Below, piece by piece: positions 18,686 through 27,785 of a stretch of 64,000 nucleotides of DNA. The position numbers and the translations under genes are program-made. Under the pieces are notes generated by a model. That model was not told where the DNA came from, did no database searches, and worked only from the letters and a program-made list of their open reading frames with translations. Position 1 is the first letter of the stretch, and each line of letters starts with the position of its first letter. The stretch is from UBA1563 sp041667115. Lineage in GTDB: Bacteria > Bacteroidota > Ignavibacteria > Ignavibacteriales > Ignavibacteriaceae. The stretch lies in assembly GCA_041667115.1 (NCBI GenBank), contig JBAYFO010000005.1, positions 1-64,000 on the forward strand, in the 5' to 3' direction.

Positions 18686-20545
18686 TTACGCGGTTTCCGT
18701 GGTTAGTAGAGCTAGCAGCGGCGCAGCTTCTTCTTTTAATTGTTCATCAACTATTTTCTTGGTCTCAATTTCAAGTTTAGAACGCTCTTTAGTTAGTTTT
18801 TCTATGGTATTTTTTAACTCTGCTATCCGGTCGTCATAATTCTCTTTGACTAATTTATCTTTATGCTCTGTCTCTTTTTTGATCCCGCTTATTTCAAGTT
18901 CTTTTTGATTTTTTAACCAATTAATTTTTTGCAGCAATTTTTGCTTAAACATTTCACGCTTCACAAACGTGGAAACTGCAATAATCACGGCTAATAAAAA
19001 ACCGATCATAAAAGTAGCCAATCCCCATTTTATGCCGGCGAAAATTAGTTGTCCCAGCATTTCCTTAAACTCCATTCCACCGTTGAAATGTTGAGTAGAG
19101 TAACCGGAGCAGCCGCCGATGAAAAAAAGCAAAGAGGAAACTACTACATTATAAGTCATCATGTTTTTAAAGGAATCTACCGGGTCGTGTTTACTTTCTA
19201 ATGGAATTGCCTTTATCTTCGCTTCAATTAATAAAACGTAGTCTTCTATTTTCTTTTCAATTTCTTTTATTGAGGCAGCAAGTCTATCCTTTTGTTTTGC
19301 TTTTAAAGACTCAAAATCGTTGGTAAGAAGGGTTATTGCGTACTGCTTCTCTTGAATCAGATCATCAAAGGTTCTCAGTTTGATTTTTACTTCATTAAAA
19401 TATTTTTGTTTGATTGATTCATAAATTGCCAGTCCCGACTCATTAAATTTCCGCATCAGTAAACGGAGAGAATTGGTTACAAGTAAATTCTTACTATCAA
19501 GGAAATGCTCTACCAATTTTTCCATAAATCCGACGGTCCGCGTTGTTTCTTCCGTATAATACTTTTTCATATCCAAATTATTTAGCGTAGAAAGATTCGA
19601 TTTTAACTTGGAAAGTTCGGGAGAATCCGAAGTGGACGAAGAGGTAAAAATTTGTTCTAACCCATCAATGATAACCGCAAATTCTCTTTGCGAAAACACA
19701 TTATAGACCGCCGAATTATTTACAAAATACTTGAACATGCCGACATTGTTTTTTTGAACAGCATACTCAATCCTTTTCAGATCATATTCATACAATTCAT
19801 TTACCCGAAAAATGGCAGTTTCAAATTCAGCATGTTGTACTTCTATAAGCGAAAGATAAAACTTTGCCGTTATGCCAGATGGCTTAACTCTAAGGGCATC
19901 ACTAAATTTTACCTTTGCCTGTTCATTGTTCTTGTGCCTTAAAAAAGCGAAGGCTGAAAAAACGTGGATAAGATAAAGGAGTTCATCTTTATACGTTTCA
20001 CTCACCTTGGTCGAATTAACAACATCGATACTTCTATTAAAAAGTTCATTTGCTTTGTCCGCATCAGCCATTGATTTTTCAAACGTGAAAATGACTGCTT
20101 TAAGGATGAGATAAAAAAAGTTGTACTTTGATGTTGATTTATCAATATAACTTAAGACCGAGTTGGCAAAGTATCTTTTCTCATTTTCAGATTTTATTAC
20201 AATCCATTTGGAATAGCAATCTTTAATTAATCGATAATTATCATAGTCATTACTTTTACCCAAATAGATCCTAAGGGTATCCTCTAAATATTGCACAAGC
20301 GGAGAGTCAAAAATCCAAAAAAGGGGCGCTTCCTCAATTCGAATAAAAACTTCACTAAGATTGGCTGGAACATTTAGATGAAATAATTTAGTGCTCTCCT
20401 TAATTCTGGTTAAGAATTCGACAGATGATTTTGCTTCGAACTGAAAATATTCTTTCGCAAACATCCTGAATTTAGCGTACGAGGCCTCAAGTATTTCTTC
20501 AGACATCGGCGTGGTTTCGCTATTTATTGTGTTACTTTCGATCAT
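18686..20545 (-). CDS. Uncharacterised TPR-like / coiled-coil protein with two central-C-terminal membrane segments
   Basis: 619 residues that I do not recognise as a named family. Residues about 1-330 are helical and TPR-like (NEQAKVKFSDALRVKPSG; LSLIEVQHAEFETAIFRV). Coiled coil covers about 390-445 (KAKQKDRLAASIKEIEKK). Two hydrophobic segments follow (VVVSSLLFFIGGCSGY and WGLATFMIGFLLAVIIAVSTFV), then a second charged coiled coil to the end. There is no signal peptide, so both long ends are probably cytoplasmic with a short loop outside. The gene stands alone: 241 nt separate it from the sugar operon and 278 nt from the divergent kinase gene. A scaffold or mechanical role is possible but not supported directly. 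Confidence 0.8.
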   Translation of the reverse strand: MIESNTINSETTPMSEEILEASYAKFRMFAKEYFQFEAKSSVEFLTRIKESTKLFHLNVPANLSEVFIRIEEAPLFWIFDSPLVQYLEDTLRIYLGKSNDYDNYRLIKDCYSKWIVIKSENEKRYFANSVLSYIDKSTSKYNFFYLILKAVIFTFEKSMADADKANELFNRSIDVVNSTKVSETYKDELLYLIHVFSAFAFLRHKNNEQAKVKFSDALRVKPSGITAKFYLSLIEVQHAEFETAIFRVNELYEYDLKRIEYAVQKNNVGMFKYFVNNSAVYNVFSQREFAVIIDGLEQIFTSSSTSDSPELSKLKSNLSTLNNLDMKKYYTEETTRTVGFMEKLVEHFLDSKNLLVTNSLRLLMRKFNESGLAIYESIKQKYFNEVKIKLRTFDDLIQEKQYAITLLTNDFESLKAKQKDRLAASIKEIEKKIEDYVLLIEAKIKAIPLESKHDPVDSFKNMMTYNVVVSSLLFFIGGCSGYSTQHFNGGMEFKEMLGQLIFAGIKWGLATFMIGFLLAVIIAVSTFVKREMFKQKLLQKINWLKNQKELEISGIKKETEHKDKLVKENYDDRIAELKNTIEKLTKERSKLEIETKKIVDEQLKEEAAPLLALLTTETA

Positions 20546-20737
20546 TTAATCATTTTTTAAGATTTTAGTGTGGACTATATTAAGATTCTGATTTAATTAT
20601 CGGACAAAATTGAAATTACTTAACCTTTAGCAAAGACGCTCAAAGACCGCGGATGAGAAGAAATATTTTGAAATCCTTTCTTTTGAAGAGAAAATGTCAT
20701 AACGTTAAACTAAACTTATTTGCAAATTTATATGGGA

Positions 20738-20755
20738 TTGATTAAAATTAATCAA
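20738..20755. repeat. Perfect inverted repeat in the divergent intergenic region
   Basis: TTGATTAA-aa-TTAATCAA, 8-bp arms with a 2-bp spacer, lies 68 bp upstream of the histidine-kinase start and between two divergent genes. The symmetry suits a dimeric regulator operator. The surrounding DNA is very AT-rich, so chance is a real alternative. Confidence 0.4.
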
Positions 20756-20823
20756 ATAAAAATATATTTTTAACAGTTTTTTTTTCAAGTTAAACTCAGG
20801 TAGTGATGGTATAGGAACGATGC

Positions 20824-21534
20824 ATGTTTGATGATTTTGTATTTGAAAACCGTTTACACATATTAGGTAAAATTACCGCTGCGCTTCTTCACGAGATTAG
20901 GAACCCTCTTTCAGTAGTTAAACTAAATTTGGATTACCTAAATATGCACCAGGATGAACTTTCAGATGATTTGCTTGGTTCCATTGAAAACTCATCGCAA
21001 GCGCTTTTCCGGATACAGGCGTTGGTAGATAACCTGCTCTATTTTTCGCGTCCTAACACAAGAGACGAAAAACTTTGTTCCGTAGTGCAAATCTCAAATT
21101 ATGCTTTGGATATTGTTGAAGTTGATGCCTCACGTAAAAGAAATCACATAACCAGAGAGTATGCAGCAAACATTCCAAATCTCCGTTGCGATATTAATAA
21201 GCTTCTTCAAATATTTCTTAACCTGCTTACTAATGCCGTTGAAGCCTGTAATGAGGGGGATAAAATATTTGTACGAGTCTATACTAATGCACAGCACAAC
21301 ATTGTTTGGGAAGTTGAAGACACCGGTGTCGGGATAAGCGAAGAGAATAAAAAAACTATTTTCGAAGATTTTTATACCAACAAACCGCAGGGAACCGGAT
21401 TGGGCTTAAGCGTTTGCAGATCCCTTGCAGACGAACTTAAATCCGTACTTAATTTCGAAAGCCAGCTAGGCAAAGGCTCCAAATTCTTTTTAATATTTAA
21501 TTCAAATTTAATGGTAAGTGAAAATGAAATTTAG
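20824..21534 (+). CDS. Sensor-less cytoplasmic histidine kinase (NtrB-like core)
   Basis: 236 residues, essentially only the catalytic core. The H-box LLHEIRNPLS has His23 as phospho-acceptor, the N-box is NLLTNAVEAC, the G1 box DTGVGISEENKK, and the G2 box GTGLGLSVCRSL. There is no membrane segment, PAS, GAF or HAMP domain; only about 12 residues precede the dimerisation helix. Input must therefore come from a partner protein or the cell's metabolic state. The gene overlaps the following NtrC-type regulator, making a cognate pair at the head of a polysaccharide locus. The 619-residue coiled-coil protein encoded divergently is a possible but untested partner. Confidence 0.93.
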   Translation: MFDDFVFENRLHILGKITAALLHEIRNPLSVVKLNLDYLNMHQDELSDDLLGSIENSSQALFRIQALVDNLLYFSRPNTRDEKLCSVVQISNYALDIVEVDASRKRNHITREYAANIPNLRCDINKLLQIFLNLLTNAVEACNEGDKIFVRVYTNAQHNIVWEVEDTGVGISEENKKTIFEDFYTNKPQGTGLGLSVCRSLADELKSVLNFESQLGKGSKFFLIFNSNLMVSENEI

Positions 21535-22915
21535 AATTCTTGTAATAGACGATGACAATTTGGTTGGCCTTTCGTTAAACAAAGTGCTTACAAAACTGGG
21601 CTACGATGTTCAAGTATGCATGCACGCCGAAGAAGCGCAAAATAAAATTGACGAATTTGATCCTGACGTAATCTTGCTTGATATTTACCTTACCACTCAC
21701 AATGGTTTAGAACTTCAGAAAACCTTTCATAAAAAATATTCTCATATCCCGGTTATCATGATCACCGGTTACGCCGATGTGAATATTGCGGTTTCGGCAA
21801 TGAAATCAGGCGCTTTTGATTTTATGTTAAAACCCATCGATTTGGAACAACTTAAACTCGTCCTCCATAAAGCGTTGGAAAATGTAACCCTTAGGGCTGA
21901 AGTTGATAAATTACAAATCTTGTTGAAAGGGAATGAAGTTTCAAGGGAATTCTTCGGCAAAAACACCAAGATACAACGAATTCTTAATTCAGCAGAAAAA
22001 TTAGCAAAAAGCCCCGATACTACCATTTTAATTGAAGGAGAAAGCGGAACCGGTAAAGAAGTTTTCGCTAAATTTATCTATCAAAACAGCCTTAGAAAAG
22101 AGGCGGTTTTTATCCAAATCAATTGCGCCACTATTCCAAAGGAGTTAGCCGAAAGCGAACTCTTCGGACATGAAAAAGGAGCCTTTACCGGAGCTTCTCT
22201 TAAAACAAAACTCGGCAGATTTGAACTTGCAAACGGCGGGACCCTTTTATTGGATGAGATTGGCGAACTCTCGTTAGACCTTCAGGCAAAATTATTACGC
22301 GTACTGCAAGAAAAGAAATTTTACCGCCTTGGGGCTGAAAAAGAAACATCCGTGGATGTTCGTGTACTGGCAGCTACTAATAAAAACCTCGAAGAAGAAG
22401 TAAGATTGGGGAATTTTAGAGAAGACTTGTTTTACCGTTTGAACGTTGCAAAAATTACCGTTCCCCCGTTACGAGAAAGAAAAGAGGATATCCCGATGCT
22501 GGCTTATTCTTTCTTAAATGAATTTTCCGTCAAGTTTAATAAAAAAATATCGCGGATATCTTCGGAGGTTATTTCAAAGTTTCAAGAATACCCGTGGAAG
22601 GGAAATATACGCGAACTTCGGAACGTTATGGAGAGAGTTGTTCTTTTAACCGACGCTGAAGAACTTAAGGAAGTCCATTTCGGATTTATTTTTGAAAATG
22701 AGCAGGAAAAACATAAAGATGAGGACAAATTTGTTTTGAAAATTCCTGCAAAAGGAATAAAAATCGATGTAGTTCTAAAAGATCTCATTCAAAAGACCTT
22801 GAAAATAACCAACGGAAACCAGGTTAAAGCGGCAAAAGTCCTCGGTCTTTCCCGCTCAAAACTGCGCTACCGCATGGAACAACTTGGTATTGAAGTTACG
22901 AAAAATGTGCAGTAG
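21524..22915 (+). CDS. NtrC-family sigma-54-dependent response regulator
   Basis: 463 residues from ATG 21524; a GTG at 21518 would add two. The receiver domain (1-120) has Asp53 as phospho-site and Lys103. The AAA+ domain has Walker A GESGTGKE (172-179), the sigma-54 contact loop GAFTGA (219-224), Walker B LLLDEIGE and an arginine-finger region. The C-terminal Fis-type helix-turn-helix is GNQVKAAKVLGLSRSKLRYR. It overlaps the kinase gene by 11 nt. It should activate a sigma-54 promoter on phosphorylation. No perfect -24/-12 element was found in the nearby intergenic regions, so its target is open; the YaiO gene follows after only 18 nt. Confidence 0.95.
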   Translation: MKFRILVIDDDNLVGLSLNKVLTKLGYDVQVCMHAEEAQNKIDEFDPDVILLDIYLTTHNGLELQKTFHKKYSHIPVIMITGYADVNIAVSAMKSGAFDFMLKPIDLEQLKLVLHKALENVTLRAEVDKLQILLKGNEVSREFFGKNTKIQRILNSAEKLAKSPDTTILIEGESGTGKEVFAKFIYQNSLRKEAVFIQINCATIPKELAESELFGHEKGAFTGASLKTKLGRFELANGGTLLLDEIGELSLDLQAKLLRVLQEKKFYRLGAEKETSVDVRVLAATNKNLEEEVRLGNFREDLFYRLNVAKITVPPLRERKEDIPMLAYSFLNEFSVKFNKKISRISSEVISKFQEYPWKGNIRELRNVMERVVLLTDAEELKEVHFGFIFENEQEKHKDEDKFVLKIPAKGIKIDVVLKDLIQKTLKITNGNQVKAAKVLGLSRSKLRYRMEQLGIEVTKNVQ

Positions 22916-22933
22916 ACGCCGCCTAAAATATTT

Positions 22934-24169
22934 ATGCCGTCAATAAAAAATCATTTCCCACTCGCTTTGCTTTTCGCATTGCTGCTTCAGGTAGATGCAC
23001 CAGCGCAAAAAGAACTTACCAGCGATGATCTTTTTCTTCAAGCCCGCACAGCAGCGTTCGATCAAAAAGATTATAACAAAGCAAGAGCCTTGTGTAAAGA
23101 AGCCTTAGCTAAAAGTCCAAACTACACCGACGTTGAAGTTTTTTTAGGGCGCTTATACTCTTGGGATAAGCTGCGTGACTCCGCGCGAATTGTTTTAACA
23201 AACGCGCTTGCAAAAAATCCAACCAGTCTCGACGCCCACAATGCGCTCATCGATCTGGAATATTGGTCGGGCGATTCGCCGAAAGCATTAGCCTACGCAA
23301 ATTCAGCATTAGCATTAGATCCTGTTTCCGAAGAAATTCTTTTAAAGAGAACAAAAATTCTTGTTGATCTTAAAAATTATGACGAGGCTTACCGGACAAT
23401 CAAGACCCTGCTTCATATTAACGGGAGCAACACCGAAGCCTTTGTTTATGCGGAACGAATAAAAGATTTAACGCGCATTAATACTATCGGCACCGGTTAC
23501 GATTACGACCACTTCAGCAAAGTTTTTGATCCTTGGCATGCTGTTGCTGTTTCCTACTCCCGCAAAACTCCTATCGGTTCTGTCATCGGAAGAATAAATT
23601 ATGCGAACAGATTTTTAACAAACGGATTGCAGCTTGAGATGGATGCTTATCCCCGGTTTATGGATGGATTTTATGCTTATCTAAACGCTGGATATTCTAA
23701 TTCAACTATTTTCCCAAAACTTCGCTTTGGACTATCGCTTTATTATAGCTTGCCGTTAAGCTTCGAGATCGATGCGGGTATTCGCTATCTCAAATTTCCA
23801 TCTTCCAAAACGGACATTTATACTTTTGCACTCGGAAAATATTACAGCGCTTTCTGGTTTTCATTCAGAACGTTTATTATACCAGGCGGAAACTCGACAT
23901 CCTATTCATACACTTTGATAACACGTTATTATTTAAGTGATGCGGACAATTATTTAGCCCTATCACTTGGTACCGGAATTTCTCCAGATGAAAGAAGTCT
24001 GAACAATCCGAATCTTTTGGTTTCAAAAAAAGTTGGGATGGATTGTAATTTCAGAATTTCAAAACGGCAAACACTCTCGCTTACAACCGGATATATCTAT
24101 GAAGAATATTTTGCCAATTCATTCCGGGATAAAATTTCTTTCGGCATGGGAACCCAACTAAGTTTTTAA
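22934..24169 (+). CDS. YaiO-like TPR/outer-membrane beta-barrel protein
   Basis: 411 residues. The N-terminal signal peptide (HFPLALLFALLLQVDAPAQ) probably cleaves after Ala-Gln near residue 25. TPR-like repeats span about 30-170 (KDYNKARALCKEALAKSPNY; GDSPKALAYANSALALDP). A beta-barrel of alternating aromatic strands runs from about 190 to the terminal Phe (GMGTQLSF), as in the YaiO outer-membrane family. These proteins co-occur with GT2 synthases and may help export or anchor a polysaccharide. Here it lies between a two-component system and genes for a transferase and a GT2. It starts 18 nt after the regulator and ends 1 nt before the next gene, so it belongs to the same operon. Confidence 0.82.
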   Translation: MPSIKNHFPLALLFALLLQVDAPAQKELTSDDLFLQARTAAFDQKDYNKARALCKEALAKSPNYTDVEVFLGRLYSWDKLRDSARIVLTNALAKNPTSLDAHNALIDLEYWSGDSPKALAYANSALALDPVSEEILLKRTKILVDLKNYDEAYRTIKTLLHINGSNTEAFVYAERIKDLTRINTIGTGYDYDHFSKVFDPWHAVAVSYSRKTPIGSVIGRINYANRFLTNGLQLEMDAYPRFMDGFYAYLNAGYSNSTIFPKLRFGLSLYYSLPLSFEIDAGIRYLKFPSSKTDIYTFALGKYYSAFWFSFRTFIIPGGNSTSYSYTLITRYYLSDADNYLALSLGTGISPDERSLNNPNLLVSKKVGMDCNFRISKRQTLSLTTGYIYEEYFANSFRDKISFGMGTQLSF

Positions 24170-24170
24170 T

Positions 24171-25328
24171 ATGCGTTACATAAAAATATTTGGTTGGTTT
24201 CTCCTTACCATGCTAATCCCCTTTCCTTTGTGGATGTTTATCGCATGGCATCTTACACCGGCAAGACAATTCCCCATTGTCATTATTGATAAAACCGTTT
24301 TAACCAGCGAAGGAAAAGAGCACGAATCTTTAAACTGGATTTTAACAAACGAAAAATTTGCCAAATCAAACGGAGAACTATATTCAATCGAAAAAGATTA
24401 TTACGGTTTCTTCCCCAAAAAGAATAAAAAATTTTCTTTGCATGGATTAGAAAACTTTACTCCCCAACAAATCGATAGTCTAGCTAGTGCTTCTAAAGCG
24501 GTTTATGTAACGGATACTTACGGAATCTTTTCTAACGAGTGGTATTCGCAAAAAGTACAAACTGAACAGAGTAATTTGATCTATGGCGGGATGTCCTCTG
24601 CTGATCTCAAGTTCCTGCAAAAAATGAAAGAGAAGAAAAAACTTATTCTCACGGAGTTTAATTCTATCGCCTCTCCCACACCCGATTCCATCCGTGCTGG
24701 TTTTGAGGCAATGTTCGGACTTAGATGGACAGGATGGACAGGGAAATATTTCGAAAGTCTGGATACGCTTAGCAATAAGGAGCTTCCCCACTGGCTTATC
24801 CGGGATTATAAAATGCAGCATCATAATTTATGGTCATTTAAAAACTCAGGAATTGCCTTCGTGCATTATGACGGACGTGTTGAAATTTTGGAGAACAAAA
24901 CTCATTTGATTAAGGAAATTCCCTATCTCTTAACCAACCGGGAGAACCGGGAGCGCTTTAATCTCCCGGCGAAAGTAAAATATCCCTACTGGTTTGATGT
25001 GATGTTTACTAAGCATTCGAACACTGTTCCTTCGGTCTATTCGATCTATACAAACACAAAAGGAGATTCGTTGTTGCGTTTAAATGGAATTCCAAAAATC
25101 TTTCCCGCGATAATTGAACATACAGGGGATTATAATTTCTATTATTTTGCGGGGGACTTTTGTGATAACCCGGTAGAACAATTTGCAGCAAAATTAAAAG
25201 GGATTCGACTTTTTAAATGGCTTTTTTATGATTCGAAGGAAATTTCGGAACGGCGAAGTTTTTTCTGGGAATATTACGCACCGTTAATTACAAAAATTCT
25301 TAATAACTTTTACGATGCACACCACTAA
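24171..25328 (+). CDS. Uncharacterised membrane-anchored protein of the polysaccharide locus
   Basis: 385 residues with one N-terminal hydrophobic segment (FGWFLLTMLIPFPLWMFIAW), then an extracytoplasmic-looking domain with no motif I can name. The early stretch PIVIIDKTVLTSEGKEHESL, followed by GFFPKKNKK, reads like an alternating beta/alpha fold, and FCDNPVEQFAAKLKGI sits near the C-terminus. It directly follows the YaiO gene (1-nt gap) and is convergent with the sulfatase-fold gene, whose stop is 1 nt away. A role in assembly or modification of the same polymer is likely from context only. Confidence 0.75.
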   Translation: MRYIKIFGWFLLTMLIPFPLWMFIAWHLTPARQFPIVIIDKTVLTSEGKEHESLNWILTNEKFAKSNGELYSIEKDYYGFFPKKNKKFSLHGLENFTPQQIDSLASASKAVYVTDTYGIFSNEWYSQKVQTEQSNLIYGGMSSADLKFLQKMKEKKKLILTEFNSIASPTPDSIRAGFEAMFGLRWTGWTGKYFESLDTLSNKELPHWLIRDYKMQHHNLWSFKNSGIAFVHYDGRVEILENKTHLIKEIPYLLTNRENRERFNLPAKVKYPYWFDVMFTKHSNTVPSVYSIYTNTKGDSLLRLNGIPKIFPAIIEHTGDYNFYYFAGDFCDNPVEQFAAKLKGIRLFKWLFYDSKEISERRSFFWEYYAPLITKILNNFYDAHH

Positions 25329-25329
25329 C

Positions 25330-27366
25330 CTATTTTATTCTTTGCCCTCTGAATTGAAGCACGGAGTCGGGCAGTAAGGTTCCGGTCTGAAGCATTGTAT
25401 TGTTCTTCAATTTGAATTCGTCAAAGTAATTTTGTAACTGCCCTTTCACTTCATCATCATTTAATTTCCTTATAATGAGATTGTCGGAAACTTCAAACAC
25501 CTCGTCATCGGCAAGAAAATATGTTTGATTTAAGTAATCAAGTAATTCGTTTTTATTCCTCATTAACGGGGCAGAGTGCAGACTGCGGAAATTTTGCACC
25601 GTATCAATACCACTGCCAAGCCAGGTAACATATTTTGGCGTTTCAATCTTGTAGTTCTCATGCAAGAAAGACATCAGCGTAGGAAGCACATCAAAGTGTG
25701 TTGAAACGGAAGAAAATGTTGCAGTTCTTTTTAACAGAGGAGAATAGATCATGAAAGGGACATGAAATCGGTCGAGTTTTGTTTTAATAGGAATTTCCGG
25801 CATCCGGTGATCGCCGGTAATAATAAAGATAGTGTTTTTAAATTCCGGTCTTTTTCTGAACTCCTCAAAAAAATATTTGAACGCGTCATCTGTGTACATT
25901 ACCGTTGCATACATCTCAATATATTTTTCGTACTCTTCTAATTGCTTTGGCGAAAGAGACATCGTTTGTAATTTTGCACGTACTTTATCCCGGTAATAAT
26001 CTTGACCTTCAACTAAAAAAGGATCGTGCATTGAAAGCGTCATAAAAACATCAATGCGGGGAGATTTATTTTGTTGATCGATCATTTCCAACCCCCGTTT
26101 GAATAACTCTTTATCTCCATATCCCCATGAAAATCCATTTGCCTTTGCAGGCATTTTATTATATCCGCCGCCAAAAGTTTTTTCATCTAAGATAAAGTCA
26201 ACGTTTTGTCTTTTAAAAAAAATATCCATGTTATCAAAATGGGTATCTCCACCGTAAGAAAATGTTGCGGTGTACCCAAGTTGCTTTAGAAAAGAAATTA
26301 AAGAAAAATGAGGCGGCATTTTTTCTCCTAGTTCCAAAAATCCTTTTCCTGCAAAAGGAAGTGAGCCAAAGAGTGAAGAGAAAACGGCAAACGTTCTTCC
26401 ACTGGTGCTTAGAAAATTTTTCCAGTAGAGGCTTTGGCCTGCAAGCGAGTCTAAAAACGGTGTAAAACTTCCGTCAATAGCCCCTTCACCGCTATAAGAT
26501 CTTCCAAGACTTTCGGTAATAATAAAAACAAAATTGGGAAGGTCGTTTGTTGTTTGAAAAAAATTTCCCAGCACATTTTGACTGCTGTCTATCCGCAAAA
26601 AGGGAAAGTTCTTATCAACGTACGTAAATTTATTTTGTTGGTCATCTCCGGAATCAATAAAATAATCTCCGGCAAGTTCTACATCTTCTTCATTTAATAA
26701 ATAGGGGAGAACTTTCTCACTAAAGAATTGCAGCTTGTTGATAACCGTGTAAAATTCAAGATCCGTCCGGTACTCTTCATTCTTTGGAATGAACGAAGCG
26801 TAACTAAAAAATGCACCCGCAAGCAGTACCAATAAAATATATGCAAGACTCTTCGGCAAAGGAATTTTTTTACTAAGATGGAAAGTGAAAAGAACAGCAA
26901 ACAATACTACAAGAATCGGAATGATTAAAAAGAGATTGAAGCCGCCGGAAGCCCGAGCCGTGTGCATAATTTCTTCTGTTGAATATCCGAATAAATCTAT
27001 ACCTAGCGGTACAAGAGATTTTGAATAGTAAAAAACAAGGAGAAGATTACCCAGCAAAAGCAAAAGAGAAATTGAAATAAAAAGAATCTCTGCGATCTTG
27101 GGTTTAAAATAACTGATAAGGAAAAATGGGATTACTGCGTAGCCGTAAATTTTCAATATAAAAATTAAATCATAGAGAACTCCGGAAGCGGCAAGTCGCA
27201 CACTATGTTCCGGCAGATTATGTAAATGAGAGATGAAAAAATATTCACCCACTCTAACAAAAATAAAAAGAAAAATTACCGCCAGTGTATACTGGAAGAA
27301 TCTTTTGGAGGTTTCTTCGATAAAAAAGAAGAGGTCTTCCCGGGTTTTATAAAAAAGACTGCTCAT
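25330..27366 (-). CDS. LtaS-like membrane sulfatase-fold transferase (phosphoglycerol/phosphoethanolamine type)
   Basis: 678 residues. Five N-terminal membrane helices (for example YTLAVIFLFIFVRVGEYFF and ILFISISLLLLLGNLLLVFY) are followed from about residue 275 by an alkaline-phosphatase-fold domain: metal ligand in FVFIITESLG, a Thr nucleophile candidate in TSGRTFAVFSS, IFIITGDHR, and a late FDVLPTL. This is the layout of LtaS, OpgB and EptA-type enzymes, which transfer phosphoglycerol or phosphoethanolamine from lipids onto glycans. It is encoded opposite to the surrounding locus and ends 1 nt from the convergent gene, with no room for a terminator. Substrate is unknown; modification of the polymer made by the neighbouring GT2 is a reasonable guess. 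Confidence 0.87.
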   Translation of the reverse strand: MSSLFYKTREDLFFFIEETSKRFFQYTLAVIFLFIFVRVGEYFFISHLHNLPEHSVRLAASGVLYDLIFILKIYGYAVIPFFLISYFKPKIAEILFISISLLLLLGNLLLVFYYSKSLVPLGIDLFGYSTEEIMHTARASGGFNLFLIIPILVVLFAVLFTFHLSKKIPLPKSLAYILLVLLAGAFFSYASFIPKNEEYRTDLEFYTVINKLQFFSEKVLPYLLNEEDVELAGDYFIDSGDDQQNKFTYVDKNFPFLRIDSSQNVLGNFFQTTNDLPNFVFIITESLGRSYSGEGAIDGSFTPFLDSLAGQSLYWKNFLSTSGRTFAVFSSLFGSLPFAGKGFLELGEKMPPHFSLISFLKQLGYTATFSYGGDTHFDNMDIFFKRQNVDFILDEKTFGGGYNKMPAKANGFSWGYGDKELFKRGLEMIDQQNKSPRIDVFMTLSMHDPFLVEGQDYYRDKVRAKLQTMSLSPKQLEEYEKYIEMYATVMYTDDAFKYFFEEFRKRPEFKNTIFIITGDHRMPEIPIKTKLDRFHVPFMIYSPLLKRTATFSSVSTHFDVLPTLMSFLHENYKIETPKYVTWLGSGIDTVQNFRSLHSAPLMRNKNELLDYLNQTYFLADDEVFEVSDNLIIRKLNDDEVKGQLQNYFDEFKLKNNTMLQTGTLLPDSVLQFRGQRIK

Positions 27367-27785
27367 ACACTTTTCATTTTAATAAGAAATTCGTTTTTTA
27401 GCCTGTTCAAAATTCGCGCTGTAAAGATAGCACGTCCGGTTAAATAATCGTAAATCATGTTTCCTCTTTTTTCTATCCATGGGGGCTTAGAGATTTCGTT
27501 CCCATCTTCGTAATTGTTTTTCGCTTGAACAAACCCTCCGTTTTACCAAATTTTAACTGGTAGGAAACAAATCCAGGGAAAACAAGAGACACTTAATTAT
27601 AAGACCAACAATTCCGTTAGAATTTTGGGGATGGTAATAATGGTGAAATGATTTGCCACCTGAAGTTTTCAAATATTTAATACTGTTTCATTCAAGAAAA
27701 TTTGTTAAATTATAAAAGTTGTTTTTATGAAACTAATAAACTATCAAGCACTAAAAAATAACCTTTATAAGGCTGCCGAACTTTG
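27367..27785. other. 419-bp intergenic region, no gene seen
   Basis: This spacer lies between divergent genes: the sulfatase-fold transferase to the left and the receiver gene to the right. I see no convincing ORF, RNA gene or strong repeat. TGGTGAAATGATTTGCC at 27641-27657 resembles a sigma-54 promoter, but the GG-to-GC spacing is one base too long. It probably carries the promoters of both genes. Confidence 0.5.

Noticed and set aside
20807..20823. Sigma-54-like promoter TGGTATAGGAACGATGC ahead of the kinase
   Set aside because: Spacing is two bases off and the element would touch the start codon.
27641..27657. Sigma-54-like promoter TGGTGAAATGATTTGCC
   Set aside because: The GG-to-GC distance is one base longer than the strict -24/-12 spacing, and the rest of the consensus is weak.
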